A DNA stretch of 21,573 nucleotides from a virus (IMGVR_UViG_3300009703_000125:1-21573); one strand, 5' to 3'. Positions 4,769 through 13,043 are shown, counted from the stretch's first letter. Notes: generated from the sequence alone by a model not told the origin. Made by a program: numbers and translations.

Positions 4769-6170
4769 GGCGCTCCAGGAAGAGCTCAGAAAGGCTGATG
4801 CCTGCCTCGAGGACCGATGCCGCAGGGACCTGCTCTTCCTGACCCGGTGGTCTCACCCGGGCTACCAAGCCGGGTGGGTTCACGACGACATCTCACGACG
4901 GCTTGAAGCCTTCTCTGAGGCTGTGGCGGCCAAGAAGTCACCGCGGCTGATCCTGTGCCTGCCACCGAGGCATGGGAAGTCCACCCTGCTCTGCACCCGC
5001 TTCCCGGTCTGGCACCTGGGGCGGAACCCGGACCATGAGGTGGTCATTGCCACCTACGGCCAGACCCTGGCTGACGACCACAGCAGGGCAGCCAGACGGG
5101 TCAGGGACCAAGCCCTTGGCCTGTGGGGGCACCTGAAGCCGCGCAAGGACGGGAAAGACGCCGCCAGCCTGTGGGAGACCAGCAAGGGCTCAGTCAATGC
5201 GGTGGGTGTCGGTGGCGGACTCACAGGCAAGGGCGCCCACGCGCTGATCATCGACGACCCGATCAAGGACGCCGAGGAAGCAGGCAGCCCCACCATCCGC
5301 CGCAAGGTCTGGGAGTGGTACATCACGACTGCCTACCCCCGGCTTGCTCCTGGCGGGGGCGTCGTCGTCTGCATGACCCGGTGGCATGAGTCTGATCTGG
5401 TCGGGCAACTACTGGAAGAGGCCAAGTCAGGCGGGGACCAGTGGGAAGTGGTCCGCTACCCGGCGCTTGCCGAGGAGGACGAGGAGCACCGGACCATCGG
5501 GCAAGCCCTGCACCCGGACCGCTACCCGGTGGAACGGCTCGAGCGCATCGCAGCCGCTGTCGGCTCCAGGGCCTGGGCCAGCTTGTACCAGCAGCGCCCG
5601 ACAGCGGCTGAGGGCGAGGTCTTCCTGAGGGATTGGTTCCAGTTCTACGGCACGACCCCGCAGCACCAGGCCGAGTTGTGTGACGAGGTGGCATTCTCCG
5701 TGGATTGCACGTTCAAGGGCGGGTCCAAGTCGGACTTCGTCGTGCTCCAGGTCTGGGGCAGGCGGGGGGCCTTCCGGTACCTGCTCGACCAGGTCCGGGC
5801 CCGGATGGAGCTCCCCGCGACTCAGGCCGCACTGAAGGCCCTGGCGGCCAAGTGGCCACAGGCCGGGCTGAAGCTGATTGAGGAGAAGGCCAACGGCGCT
5901 GCACTCATCCAGACGATGCGCAGCGAGGTCCCAGGGCTCATCCCGTACAACCCCAAGGCCAGCAAGGAAGCCCGAGCGCAGACAGCCGCGGTGCAGTTCG
6001 AGGCCCTGCAGGTGTTCCTGCCCCCGCCCGAGCACTGCGCCTGGGTCGGGGACTACTGCGAAGAGCTGGCCGCCTTCCCCAACGGCGCTAACGATGACCA
6101 GGTGGACGCCACCTCGCAGATCCTGATCCGGTGGGGCGCCGGGTCGGAGTTCGCGATCGCTGTGGCGTGA
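4713..6170 (+). CDS. terL: Terminase large subunit (packaging ATPase and nuclease)
   Basis: A 485-residue protein from ATG 4713, with GAGGAG five bases upstream, inside the end of the small-subunit gene. Walker A is LPPRHGKST (83-91); Walker B with the catalytic acid is ALIIDDP (177-183), preceded by the GGGLTGKGAH segment. The motif III/coupling region is VVVCMTRWHESDL (217-229). The C-terminal RNase H-like nuclease has candidate metal ligands Asp331 (FSVDCTFKG), Glu390 or Glu391 (KLIEEKANG) and Asp465 (DDQVDA). All motors parts are intact. This is the T4 gp17/Terminase_6 type. It packages DNA through the portal and makes the end cuts; which packaging mode (cos, pac) is not evident. Confidence 0.93.
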   Translation: MSSQRLPSGDSSGQQPSTEALQEELRKADACLEDRCRRDLLFLTRWSHPGYQAGWVHDDISRRLEAFSEAVAAKKSPRLILCLPPRHGKSTLLCTRFPVWHLGRNPDHEVVIATYGQTLADDHSRAARRVRDQALGLWGHLKPRKDGKDAASLWETSKGSVNAVGVGGGLTGKGAHALIIDDPIKDAEEAGSPTIRRKVWEWYITTAYPRLAPGGGVVVCMTRWHESDLVGQLLEEAKSGGDQWEVVRYPALAEEDEEHRTIGQALHPDRYPVERLERIAAAVGSRAWASLYQQRPTAAEGEVFLRDWFQFYGTTPQHQAELCDEVAFSVDCTFKGGSKSDFVVLQVWGRRGAFRYLLDQVRARMELPATQAALKALAAKWPQAGLKLIEEKANGAALIQTMRSEVPGLIPYNPKASKEARAQTAAVQFEALQVFLPPPEHCAWVGDYCEELAAFPNGANDDQVDATSQILIRWGAGSEFAIAVA

Positions 6171-6236
6171 GGTAGAATGGCGGGGAGCCGGTTGCAGCCG
6201 ACCCACCCGCCCGCACAAAGCCTGAAAGGAGGCCCC

Positions 6237-6413
6237 ATGCGCAACGACGACGCTACCACGACCGAGATCTGGAGGCCCATTCCGGGCTGGGAGGGCACGT
6301 ACGAGGTCAGCGACCACGGGTACAACAACAGGCTCTCGAATCTGAGATGGGCGACGCACATCGAGAACATGGCTGACCGGGAGCGCCACAAGGCGGAACG
6401 AAGCCAGGTGTAG
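6237..6413 (+). CDS. Collapsed NUMOD4-HNH homing endonuclease remnant
   Basis: A 58-residue frame with a strong ribosome site (GAAAGGAGG) before ATG 6237. EIWRPIPGWEGTYEVSDHG is the start of a NUMOD4 domain. It runs straight into YNNRLSNLRWATHIENMADR, the DNRxSNLRWxTxxeN end of HNH homing endonucleases. In full-length members roughly 80-100 residues separate these, holding the VHRLVA.aFi segment and the HNH catalytic histidines, and all of that is absent here. The deletion kept the frame, so a short protein is still made, but it cannot be a nuclease. It sits between TerL and portal, a common site for phage free-standing homing endonucleases. Confidence 0.75.
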   Translation: MRNDDATTTEIWRPIPGWEGTYEVSDHGYNNRLSNLRWATHIENMADRERHKAERSQV

Positions 6414-6418
6414 CCCCC

Positions 6419-6440
6419 ACCGTATCGAAAGTGATACGGT
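6419..6440 (+). promoter_or_regulatory. Palindromic promoter/operator, copy 2
   Basis: A perfect 8-base inverted repeat: ACCGTATC (6419-6426), six bases, GATACGGT (6433-6440). The right half gives an extended -10, TGA-TACGGT. The portal ATG (6447) starts seven bases after the -10, where transcription would be expected to begin, and there is no ribosome site. The palindrome fills most of the 33-base gap between the endonuclease remnant and the portal. Confidence 0.65.
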
Positions 6441-6446
6441 GCCCGC

Positions 6447-8516
6447 ATGGGTGCCCTCGTAGTCCGCCAGTCCTGGGTCAGTCGTCTGCTCTCGCGGATG
6501 GGCCTGCTGCGGGTCGAGGAGCACAACGCGGGCACGGACTTCGGCACCGGGGTGGCCCGGGAGCCTGGATACAGCGCAATCCAGGCCATGAGCGCATATG
6601 CGGCCTTCCCATGGGTCAAGGCCTGCGTGACCGCGAAGTCCGTTGACCTGTCCGGGCTGCCCCTCAAGCTGATCAGGGGCCGCGGTGACAGTGCCGAGAC
6701 CATCGACGAGCACGAGGTCTTGGACCTCATCGCCAACCCGTCCGAGCGCGTCCCTGGCTTGCTGTTCCGGCGGCAACAGTGGATTGACCTGGACCTGAGC
6801 GGAAACTGGTACGGGCTGATGCTGGGCATGAACCGCCCTCAGTCCCTGCTGCGGCTGCACCCCTACCGGATCCGCATCCAGTCCATGAGTGACGGACAGG
6901 TGGACTTCTACGATTACGACCAGCGCGGCGGGAACGTCCCGTATGACTGGTCGGTCATGTTGCACACCCGCGGTCCATCGTGGGAGGACGACCCGACAGG
7001 CCTCTTCGGGACCGGCCTGATCCGGGCGCTGCACAACGACCTCTCAGCGGACTTGGCCGCATCGAAGACCTCTGCCAAGTCTGCGAACAAGGGGCGCCCA
7101 GACGCAATCATCCGGCCCAAGGACTCGGCCCAGCCCTGGACAAAAACCCAGGTGGAGCTCATCAAGCAGTCCGTCAACCAGCGGCTGAGAGAGGCGGAGG
7201 GCGGCGCCCTGATCATGGGTGGAGCTGCGGACTACAGCCCCCTTTCGTGGTCGCCGAAGGACATGGAATTCCAGTCCCTGCGCATCCATGTCCGAGAGGC
7301 GGTCCTTGCAGCTGCAGGCGTCCCTCCCTCCCGGGTCTCGCTCCCGACCGCGAACTACGCGCAGTCCAAGGAGATGGAGCGGACCTACTGGCAGTCGCTG
7401 CAGGGTGAGGCAGCGCTTCTGGACAGCGAGTGGACCCGCCTGGCTCAGCGCTGGGACCCAAAGTTCCGGCTCGTGCACGACTTCTCCGCAGTGCCTGCGC
7501 TGCAGGAAGACCGGACCGCGCGCGTAGACCGCGTCCGGAAGTGGTGGGACATGGGGATCGCCCTCACAGATGCCGCCAAGTTTGAGGGGTTCGACGATCT
7601 GCCCGAACCCGAGACCGCTTACCGCCCGTCGTCGTCAGCCCCTGCAGACGAGTCGGCAACAGGCCCCACCAAGCAGACCCCCTTTGGGGCCTGGTGGCGG
7701 CGGGCATCCCTCCCGGACCTGAAAACGCCAGAGGGTCGAGACACCCGCTGGCGTGGCTTCCTGTCCAACGTGCACACCCCTGTAGAGCGCGGCCTGAACC
7801 TGACTATGCGCCGGTTCTTGATCGACCAGGGCCAGCGCTACGCCAGCCGGCTCGAGGGCGTGTTGTCCAAGGCTGCGAGCGCCACTTCTCGCAACCTGTC
7901 AGATCTCGACATGGCCCAGCTCTTGGCAGAGGCCGAGGAGGCCGCCTTGCTGGACCAGGCCATTGGGCCCCAGCTGATGCACGCCCTCGAGCGGGCCTTC
8001 GAAGCCGCCATGCTTGACCTCGCCTTGTCCGGAATGACGGGCGACAACTTGCGTCTGGCTGAGGCCACGATCAAGGCTGACCTGATCACGAACGTCAGCC
8101 AGACCACCAAGGACGCGGTCAGCTTCATCATCCGGGATGCGATCGTCAACGGTGACACCATCCGGGACATGCAGGCCGCCATCGCGCAGTCACCGACCTT
8201 CGCTCCGCCCCGTGCCCTGACCATCGCCAGGACCGAGACAACGGCCGCAGTTGGCCGTGGGACGGTCGAGAACTACCGGGAAGCCGTGCTGGAGGTCGAG
8301 AACCTGCGCATGGAGTGGCTCAGCGCTCGGGACGACAGGGCCCGCACGAGCCATTGGAACCCCGGCGGGGCTGACATGGATGGCGTCGTGGCAGAAGTCG
8401 ACGGGGAGTTCGTCCATCCGCTGACTGCCCGGCGTGCTGCCCACCCCGGCGGTTTCGGGCTCGCTGACGAAGACATCAACTGCCGATGCGCCGTGATCCC
8501 CCTGCTTGGAGCCTGA
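6447..8516 (+). CDS. Portal protein fused to MuF-type head morphogenesis domain
   Basis: A 689-residue protein. Residues 1 to about 400 are an HK97-type portal: conserved VKACVTAKSVDLSGLPLKL near the start, a DLDLSGNWYGL helix, VMLHTRGPS, the GALIMGGAADYSPL segment, and a VLAAAGVPPSRV loop typical of this family. After a Pro/Ser-rich linker (about 400-430), the rest is helical and ends in a MuF/SPP1 gp7 signature. That signature (589-689) has ARTETT, MEWLSARDDRARTSH and the terminal INCRCAVIP. Normally the two are separate adjacent genes; the portal ring sits at the capsid vertex and MuF proteins are minor head components injected or needed for assembly. The ATG at 6447 has no ribosome site and follows the copy-2 palindrome by six bases, suggesting leaderless translation. 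Confidence 0.88.
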   Translation: MGALVVRQSWVSRLLSRMGLLRVEEHNAGTDFGTGVAREPGYSAIQAMSAYAAFPWVKACVTAKSVDLSGLPLKLIRGRGDSAETIDEHEVLDLIANPSERVPGLLFRRQQWIDLDLSGNWYGLMLGMNRPQSLLRLHPYRIRIQSMSDGQVDFYDYDQRGGNVPYDWSVMLHTRGPSWEDDPTGLFGTGLIRALHNDLSADLAASKTSAKSANKGRPDAIIRPKDSAQPWTKTQVELIKQSVNQRLREAEGGALIMGGAADYSPLSWSPKDMEFQSLRIHVREAVLAAAGVPPSRVSLPTANYAQSKEMERTYWQSLQGEAALLDSEWTRLAQRWDPKFRLVHDFSAVPALQEDRTARVDRVRKWWDMGIALTDAAKFEGFDDLPEPETAYRPSSSAPADESATGPTKQTPFGAWWRRASLPDLKTPEGRDTRWRGFLSNVHTPVERGLNLTMRRFLIDQGQRYASRLEGVLSKAASATSRNLSDLDMAQLLAEAEEAALLDQAIGPQLMHALERAFEAAMLDLALSGMTGDNLRLAEATIKADLITNVSQTTKDAVSFIIRDAIVNGDTIRDMQAAIAQSPTFAPPRALTIARTETTAAVGRGTVENYREAVLEVENLRMEWLSARDDRARTSHWNPGGADMDGVVAEVDGEFVHPLTARRAAHPGGFGLADEDINCRCAVIPLLGA

Positions 8517-8517
8517 A

Positions 8518-9177
8518 ATGAGCAAGCCCATCCGCCGACTGTTCCGCTCGTCCACTGATGACAACGGGATCACCCGAGTCAAGGCCGCGACCGGCAACGA
8601 GCTCAGGTCCAAGGACATCGATGCAGGCCCGTGGCTAACCAACCACTACGACCGGAATCCGGTGATCATCTGGAACCACGACTACACGATCCCGTCCATC
8701 GGGCGCGGTCTCGATGTGGTGGCGGAAGGTGCAGACTTGGATGCCTCGATTGAGTGGGACATGGACGACCCGCTTGGTGCGCTGGTTGGCGGCAAGTACG
8801 CCCGAGGGATGCTCAGCGCGGTGTCGGTGGGCTTCATGCCTGGGCGGGTTCGGGCTCGTGCTGCCCTGGAGAAGACAGACACCCACTACGGGCCTCGCGG
8901 TCGAGTCCAGTACGACAACGAGCTGTGGGAGATCAGCGGGGTCAACATCCCAGACGACCGGGATGCGCTCGCTCCTCGCTCGGTTGGCGATGAGTCTGAC
9001 CCCGCGGTGATCGACCTGCTCCAGGACTGGACCAGGAACGGGCTCAAGGGAGAGGTTCGGACAGCGCTCCTTGACCTGTTCCGGGCCGATCCTGAAGTCC
9101 GGGGCGTGCTCGAGGCCATGATGCTGACATTCAAGGTCGAGAGCAGCGCCGAAGAGCTTGCGGCCTGGTGGGGCTGA
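8518..9177 (+). CDS. HK97-type prohead protease
   Basis: A 219-residue protein from ATG 8518, one base after the portal stop, with GGAG upstream (the frame is open from TTG 8506). Family marks of the S78/U35 prohead protease: NPVIIWNHD with the presumed catalytic His54, SAVSVGFMPG with nucleophile Ser103, and LWEISGVNIPDDRDAL with Glu138. The early segment GNELRSKDIDAGPWL matches the usual start. The tail (about 160-219) is helical. It would cleave the N-terminal delta/scaffold part of the capsid protein during head maturation. All key residues look present. Confidence 0.88.
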   Translation: MSKPIRRLFRSSTDDNGITRVKAATGNELRSKDIDAGPWLTNHYDRNPVIIWNHDYTIPSIGRGLDVVAEGADLDASIEWDMDDPLGALVGGKYARGMLSAVSVGFMPGRVRARAALEKTDTHYGPRGRVQYDNELWEISGVNIPDDRDALAPRSVGDESDPAVIDLLQDWTRNGLKGEVRTALLDLFRADPEVRGVLEAMMLTFKVESSAEELAAWWG

Positions 9178-9194
9178 AAGGTTTGTGGTTGCAT

Positions 9195-9215
9195 CCGTAT
9201 CAAATGTGATACGGT
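9195..9215 (+). promoter_or_regulatory. Palindromic promoter/operator, copy 3
   Basis: CCGTATC (9195-9201), six bases, GATACGGT (9208-9215), again with TGA-TACGGT as extended -10. It lies in the 86-base gap between protease and major capsid genes. Here the ATG is 48 bases beyond the -10 and has a normal ribosome site (CTGGAGAAATCGGG), so the transcript would have a leader of about 40 bases, fitting a strongly translated capsid gene. No terminator hairpin was seen in the gap. Confidence 0.62.
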
Positions 9216-9263
9216 CTGCGCGGGACCTGTAGAAGCCAGCTCGTCATCCCTGGAGAAATCGGG

Positions 9264-10745
9264 ATGACCGAAGACCACGACCTCACGACCGTTGAAGGCG
9301 CGAAGAAGGCGATTCACGATCTCAACGCCTCGCAGAAGCGCCAGGCGGCTGAGCACAAGGCCAGTCTGGCCCAGCGTGATGACGCCATCGCAGACCTGAA
9401 GGCCTCGGTCCGGACCCTGACGGAGGCCCAGAACCGGACCACTCTTCGGGCCCCGGGTGACGCCGCTGTCCAAGACTTCATCTACCAGCGCAAGAACGAC
9501 GGCTCCCCCGTCATTCGTTGGCAGTCCGGGCTTGACCAGGACGGTGACTGGCACGACGGGCTTCTCAACACCCTGACCGATGACCCCTGGATTACCAGGT
9601 GCCAGGAGTTGGTCGAGCAGCGGACCCTTGTTCGGGCAATGACCAAGGGCAAGGCGCACAAGAACGCCAACGACAACAGCCCCAAGACCGATGCGGCCCT
9701 GGCGCGGCACCTCCAGCGTGCCCCTGATCCCCTGAAGCGCCTCTTCTCGGACGCCACGTCCACCGGTGGCGAGTTCATCCCGGACGTCCTGAGCCCCCGG
9801 CTTGAGGAGGAGATGAAGCTCCAGCGCCGGGTTGAGGCCCTGGTCCCCGTCTGGCAGATGTCGGACAAGGAACTTCGGATCCCCTTCCTCGGCACTGAGC
9901 TCCGCCCCTACATCAAGGCCGCGATCACAACGGACGACCCGGCGCAGTACACCTCGAGCACCATCGTGAGTGCTCAGCGCTCCGTGACCGCGACCGGTCT
10001 CGCAGTCCGGGCCCAGTTGGACGAGGACACCACCGAAGACTCGATCATCGGCGGCCTGCCCCTGCACCGGCGCCTGGTTGTCTCCGGCCTGGGCGATGGC
10101 GTCGAAGACGCCATGATCAACGCAGACACCAACGCCACCCACGACGACACCGGACTCAACTCCTGGGACATCCGGTCGCGCTGGGGCACCACTGGCCTCG
10201 GCGGTTCTGCGGACCACCGGCGGGCTTGGATTGGCTGGCGGGCTTCCGCGGCTGACCGCTCCTCGACCGTGGACGGGTCATCCGCTGAGACGGCTGCGGG
10301 CCTCCTGTCCGACCGCGCGACCCTGGACAGCCCGCACGGTGTGGCCGGGGACCTGATCATGGTCGTCTCCCCTGAGTACTACCTGGCCAAGATGCTGGGC
10401 TGGTCTGAGGTCCTGACGGTCGACAAGTTCGGCCCGAACGCGACCATCCACGCCGGGCAGTTGGCATCGGTCCTCGGGATCCCGATCATCATCTCCGAGT
10501 TCGTGGACAAGGAGTACAACGCCTCCGGCGTCTTCGACAACACGACCAAGACGAAGACTGGGTACATCCTGGTCAACCGCCAGCGGTGGTTCATGGGTGT
10601 CCGTCGGGCGAACATGGTTGAGGTCGACAAGGACATCACTCGCGGCGTGATCAACGTCGTCTCCACGGTCCGCAAGCAGTTCTTCACGATCGACTCCACG
10701 ACCAAGAAGAACGTCATGTGGTCCTACAACCACTCGGTGAGCTGA
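9264..10745 (+). CDS. Major capsid protein, HK97 fold, with N-terminal scaffold domain
   Basis: A 493-residue protein. Residues 8-60 are a charged coiled coil (GAKKAIHDLNASQKRQAAEH and on), the delta/scaffold domain that the prohead protease removes. A linker runs to about 150. The HK97 core starts near DPLKRLFSDATSTGGEFIPD, where such proteins typically resume after cleavage, and includes LRIPFLGTE, the AQRSVTATGLAVRAQLDED region (E-loop/P-domain) and the VSPEYYLAKMLG and ILVNRQRWFMGVRR segments. It has its own promoter motif and a good ribosome site. Confidence is high from the protease-capsid pairing and the sequence; the exact cleavage point cannot be read. Confidence 0.87.
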   Translation: MTEDHDLTTVEGAKKAIHDLNASQKRQAAEHKASLAQRDDAIADLKASVRTLTEAQNRTTLRAPGDAAVQDFIYQRKNDGSPVIRWQSGLDQDGDWHDGLLNTLTDDPWITRCQELVEQRTLVRAMTKGKAHKNANDNSPKTDAALARHLQRAPDPLKRLFSDATSTGGEFIPDVLSPRLEEEMKLQRRVEALVPVWQMSDKELRIPFLGTELRPYIKAAITTDDPAQYTSSTIVSAQRSVTATGLAVRAQLDEDTTEDSIIGGLPLHRRLVVSGLGDGVEDAMINADTNATHDDTGLNSWDIRSRWGTTGLGGSADHRRAWIGWRASAADRSSTVDGSSAETAAGLLSDRATLDSPHGVAGDLIMVVSPEYYLAKMLGWSEVLTVDKFGPNATIHAGQLASVLGIPIIISEFVDKEYNASGVFDNTTKTKTGYILVNRQRWFMGVRRANMVEVDKDITRGVINVVSTVRKQFFTIDSTTKKNVMWSYNHSVS

Positions 10746-10747
10746 TC

Positions 10748-11125
10748 ATGAGCGCCCCCCAGCTTCTCCCCAAGGCCATCCACATTGGCGCCGTCACGGC
10801 GACCACGACCTACTACGCGTCCCTTGGTGGCGCTAGTGGCGAGTGGCTGCTGGACAGCGCTGAGCTGATGCCGGACGGTGCCTTCACCGCCGACACCACC
10901 AACTACTTCACCATCGCCATCAAGCAGGGCAGCAACACGATCGGGACCATCGATCTGAGCACCCAGACGCTTGCTGCAGGGACCTCGGTGGCGTTCTCGC
11001 TGACCAAGGATGTGAATGCTGAGTTCGACGGCGACGACCCCATCAGCGCAGTTGTCACCGAGACCGGTACCGCAACCATGGTTGCGTCACGCGTCGAGAT
11101 GGTCTTCCGCAAGATCCGCTCCTGA
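10748..11125 (+). CDS. Probable capsid decoration/head protein
   Basis: A 125-residue protein from ATG 10748, two bases after the capsid stop; the frame is open from 10718 but that part lies within the capsid gene. The sequence is rich in Thr, Ala and Ser with alternating beta strands (AIHIGAVTATTTYYASLGG, YFTIAIKQGSNTIGTIDLS, GTATMVASRVEMVFRKI) and no long helix. Size, beta content and position directly after the major capsid gene match head decoration or capsid-fibre proteins. No named family is recognised. Confidence 0.5.
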   Translation: MSAPQLLPKAIHIGAVTATTTYYASLGGASGEWLLDSAELMPDGAFTADTTNYFTIAIKQGSNTIGTIDLSTQTLAAGTSVAFSLTKDVNAEFDGDDPISAVVTETGTATMVASRVEMVFRKIRS

Positions 11126-11129
11126 GTCG

Positions 11130-11540
11130 ATGCGTGTTCGCTTCCTGGGCTTCGACCACACCGACAGCTACCGCAGTTCGCGACCTGGCTGCGAATCGGT
11201 GTGGTCCGCTCGGGTTGTGAGGGACGTTCCTTCGGAGACGGCTGACTACCTGACGGCGACCTTTCCTGGCGCGTTCAAGCGGGAGGGCGGTCGGCCCCGG
11301 AAGACGGCCCCAAGCGTCCCTCCTGTCAACCGGGCCATGACCAGCCCCCCCGGTCGTCCGTTGGTGGTCCCGGACCCCACAGACATCCTGGACGGCTCAG
11401 TGCCCTCCATCGTCGCTGCTCTCAGGACAGGGGCCTACGATGGGGACCTAGACGTGCTTGAGTCCGCGGAACAGGCGGGCAAGACCCGCAAGGGCGTGGG
11501 CAGGGCCATCGGGCAGCGCCGAGCCGCTGTTGGGGGGTAG
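11130..11540 (+). CDS. Small head-to-tail region protein with C-terminal helical domain
   Basis: The likely start is ATG 11130, four bases after the previous stop; the frame is open from 11016 but overlaps the previous gene. The 136 residues have an N-terminal part that resembles a small beta unit (MRVRFLGF... WSARVVRDVPSETADYLTATFP), a Pro-rich linker, and a C-terminal helical motif: VPSIVAALRTGAYDGDLDVLESAEQAGKTRKGV. This helical motif (a length-conserved turn with Asp-Leu-xx-Leu-xxx-E, then a basic RKGV) recurs at the end of many phage proteins of the capsid-to-connector interval. Its function is unknown. Confidence 0.5.
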   Translation: MRVRFLGFDHTDSYRSSRPGCESVWSARVVRDVPSETADYLTATFPGAFKREGGRPRKTAPSVPPVNRAMTSPPGRPLVVPDPTDILDGSVPSIVAALRTGAYDGDLDVLESAEQAGKTRKGVGRAIGQRRAAVGG

Positions 11541-11543
11541 CCC

Positions 11544-12152
11544 GTGGCACTCCTAACCAGCACAGAGGCAAAGGCCATCAAGCCGGACCTGACGGGGACG
11601 GCCCAGGACACCTTGACTGACACCCTGATCGGTCGTGCTGATGAGGTGCTGGCCACCTGGTGCGGCTACCCGGTGTACGACTCGAGCACGATCCCTTCGC
11701 TCACCCAGAAGACCTATACGCAGTACCTGGACGGTCCGACATGGGAGGACCAGAAGGTCCTTGCGGTGCCGTTCTTCCCGTTGGGGACCATCACGAGCAT
11801 TCACGACGACTTGGAGCGGGTGTACGGGTCTGACCGGCTGGTTGACTCAGGCGACTACGAAACCGACGACTACAAGGGCCTGGTCATCCTGAAGAACACG
11901 AGCACCCAGGGCTTCTGGTCCAAGGGCTTTCGGGCCCAGAAGATCATCACGACCGCGGGATGGTCGACCGTGCCTGAGGCGCTCAAGCACGCAGCGGCCG
12001 AACTGGTCTGGCACTGGTACCGGCTGATGCGGGAGCGGGGGAAGACTTCGGTGAACATCAACGGAGACTCGGTCTCGCTGTTGCCCCCGACCCTGCCCAA
12101 GCACGTCATGCAGCTTGCGTCGACCTATCGGATGCCGGGGGCCTGCCTGTGA
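11544..12152 (+). CDS. Head-tail adaptor/connector protein (gp6/gp15-like)
   Basis: A 202-residue protein starting at GTG 11544, three bases after the previous stop. The N-terminus (LLTSTEAKAIKPDLTGTAQDTLTDTLIGRADEVLATWCGY) is the helical start of head-tail connectors, and the middle has the typical FFPLGTITSIHDDLERVYG and ILKNTSTQGFW strands followed by TTAGWSTVPEALKHAAAELVWHWYRL. That GW.tVPe.lk.A...lv.w pattern is a hallmark of HK97 gp6/SPP1 gp15-like adaptors. These stack under the portal after packaging and hold the genome. Confidence 0.75.
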   Translation: MALLTSTEAKAIKPDLTGTAQDTLTDTLIGRADEVLATWCGYPVYDSSTIPSLTQKTYTQYLDGPTWEDQKVLAVPFFPLGTITSIHDDLERVYGSDRLVDSGDYETDDYKGLVILKNTSTQGFWSKGFRAQKIITTAGWSTVPEALKHAAAELVWHWYRLMRERGKTSVNINGDSVSLLPPTLPKHVMQLASTYRMPGACL

Positions 12153-12586
12153 CCTTCGACGACTTCCAGCAGCGGCTCGAGGAGGCCTCCACCGGCGGTC
12201 AGCTCAAGCTGTTGGTGAGGCAGACCCTTCACGGTGCCGCCAAGCAGGCCGAGCGGGCCGCAAAACTGCGCACGACTGGGGGCAACCCCCTGCACGTCCA
12301 GACGGGGCGCCTGAGGGCCTCCATCCGGTCCGGTGTGCGCGGTGGTGTCCGGGGTGGGAACAAGGGGGCGATCGAGGGTTGGTTGCGTGCCGGTGGCCAA
12401 GGCCGAAAGGGCCAAGTCAAGTATGCAGCCGTGCACGAGCTCGGGCTGACCATCCCCAACCCGTGGGGTGGGCTCACCCGGATGCCTAAGCGCCCGTTCT
12501 TGCAGCCCTCGATTGATGAGGCTGTGGACCAGTTGCCGGCCGCGCTGGCTCCCCTGTTGGCTGACGCCCTCAAGGTGGATGTTTGA
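12149..12586 (+). CDS. Neck/tail-completion protein, HK97 gp10-like
   Basis: A 145-residue protein from GTG 12149 (GTGA overlap). It contains the family marks of HK97 gp10-like minor tail/neck proteins in the right order: a helical N-terminus with Ala/Lys, VQTGRLRASIRSG, then a basic Gly-rich loop, KYAAVHELG and MPKRPFLQPSIDEA. These proteins sit between connector and tail. The loop around residues 60-92 is unusually Arg/Gly-rich (RGGVRGGNKG). Its position between adaptor and terminator supports the call. Confidence 0.75.
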   Translation: MTFDDFQQRLEEASTGGQLKLLVRQTLHGAAKQAERAAKLRTTGGNPLHVQTGRLRASIRSGVRGGVRGGNKGAIEGWLRAGGQGRKGQVKYAAVHELGLTIPNPWGGLTRMPKRPFLQPSIDEAVDQLPAALAPLLADALKVDV

Positions 12587-13041
12587 TGGCCTCCGCTCTC
12601 AAGGCAATCATGGCCCAGGTCGTGACCCAACTCCAGGTCGCGGACGGGACCGGGGTGTACAGCTACGACCTGAGCGCAACCGGGACCGTCATCCGTGGCG
12701 CGGTGCTGAACCCACCGCAGTCGCAGTTGCTCGTGAGCGTGTTCCTGGTCCCGATGGAGTCCAACCCGGGTGACCGGCTCGGGTACCACGAGCGGGTTCA
12801 GACCGTGAAGGTCATTGGGTGGGTGGCCCACGACGGGACCGAGGGCGATGCCGAGGACATGGCGGCAGACCTGCTGGACACCATCACCCGGGCCATTGGG
12901 ACCGACAGGACCCTGAGCGCGAAGGTGCGGGACGCGGTTGTCACGGGGTCCGTCTTCAGTGGCGGCACCTATGGGTGGGACGGATTCGGTGTCGTCTCCG
13001 CTGACCTGCGGATCAACTGGTCCCAGCAGGCGGGGGTGTAG
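12586..13041 (+). CDS. Tail terminator-like protein
   Basis: A 151-residue protein; ATG 12586 shares a base with the previous stop (TGATG). The first helix (ALKAIMAQVVTQLQ) is followed by beta strands including QLLVSVFLVPMESN, VQTVKVIGWVAHDGTEGDAEDMAADLLDTIT, and a C-terminal strand pair (GFGVVSADLRINWSQ). This helix-strand layout and the length fit the lambda gpU/tail-terminator fold, which stops tube growth and joins tail to head. The family is inferred largely from position between the gp10-like gene and tail genes. Confidence 0.6.
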   Translation: MASALKAIMAQVVTQLQVADGTGVYSYDLSATGTVIRGAVLNPPQSQLLVSVFLVPMESNPGDRLGYHERVQTVKVIGWVAHDGTEGDAEDMAADLLDTITRAIGTDRTLSAKVRDAVVTGSVFSGGTYGWDGFGVVSADLRINWSQQAGV

Positions 13042-13043
13042 CC

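Noticed and set aside
5427-7034. 535-residue minus-strand open frame
   Set aside because: It runs antisense to the terminase and portal genes, whose motifs are clear; it has no recognisable domain or convincing start and is a product of high-GC codon bias.
8886-10217. 443-residue minus-strand open frame
   Set aside because: Antisense to protease and capsid genes; crosses their intergenic promoter; residue mix is typical shadow sequence (Val/Gly/Asp/Arg rich).
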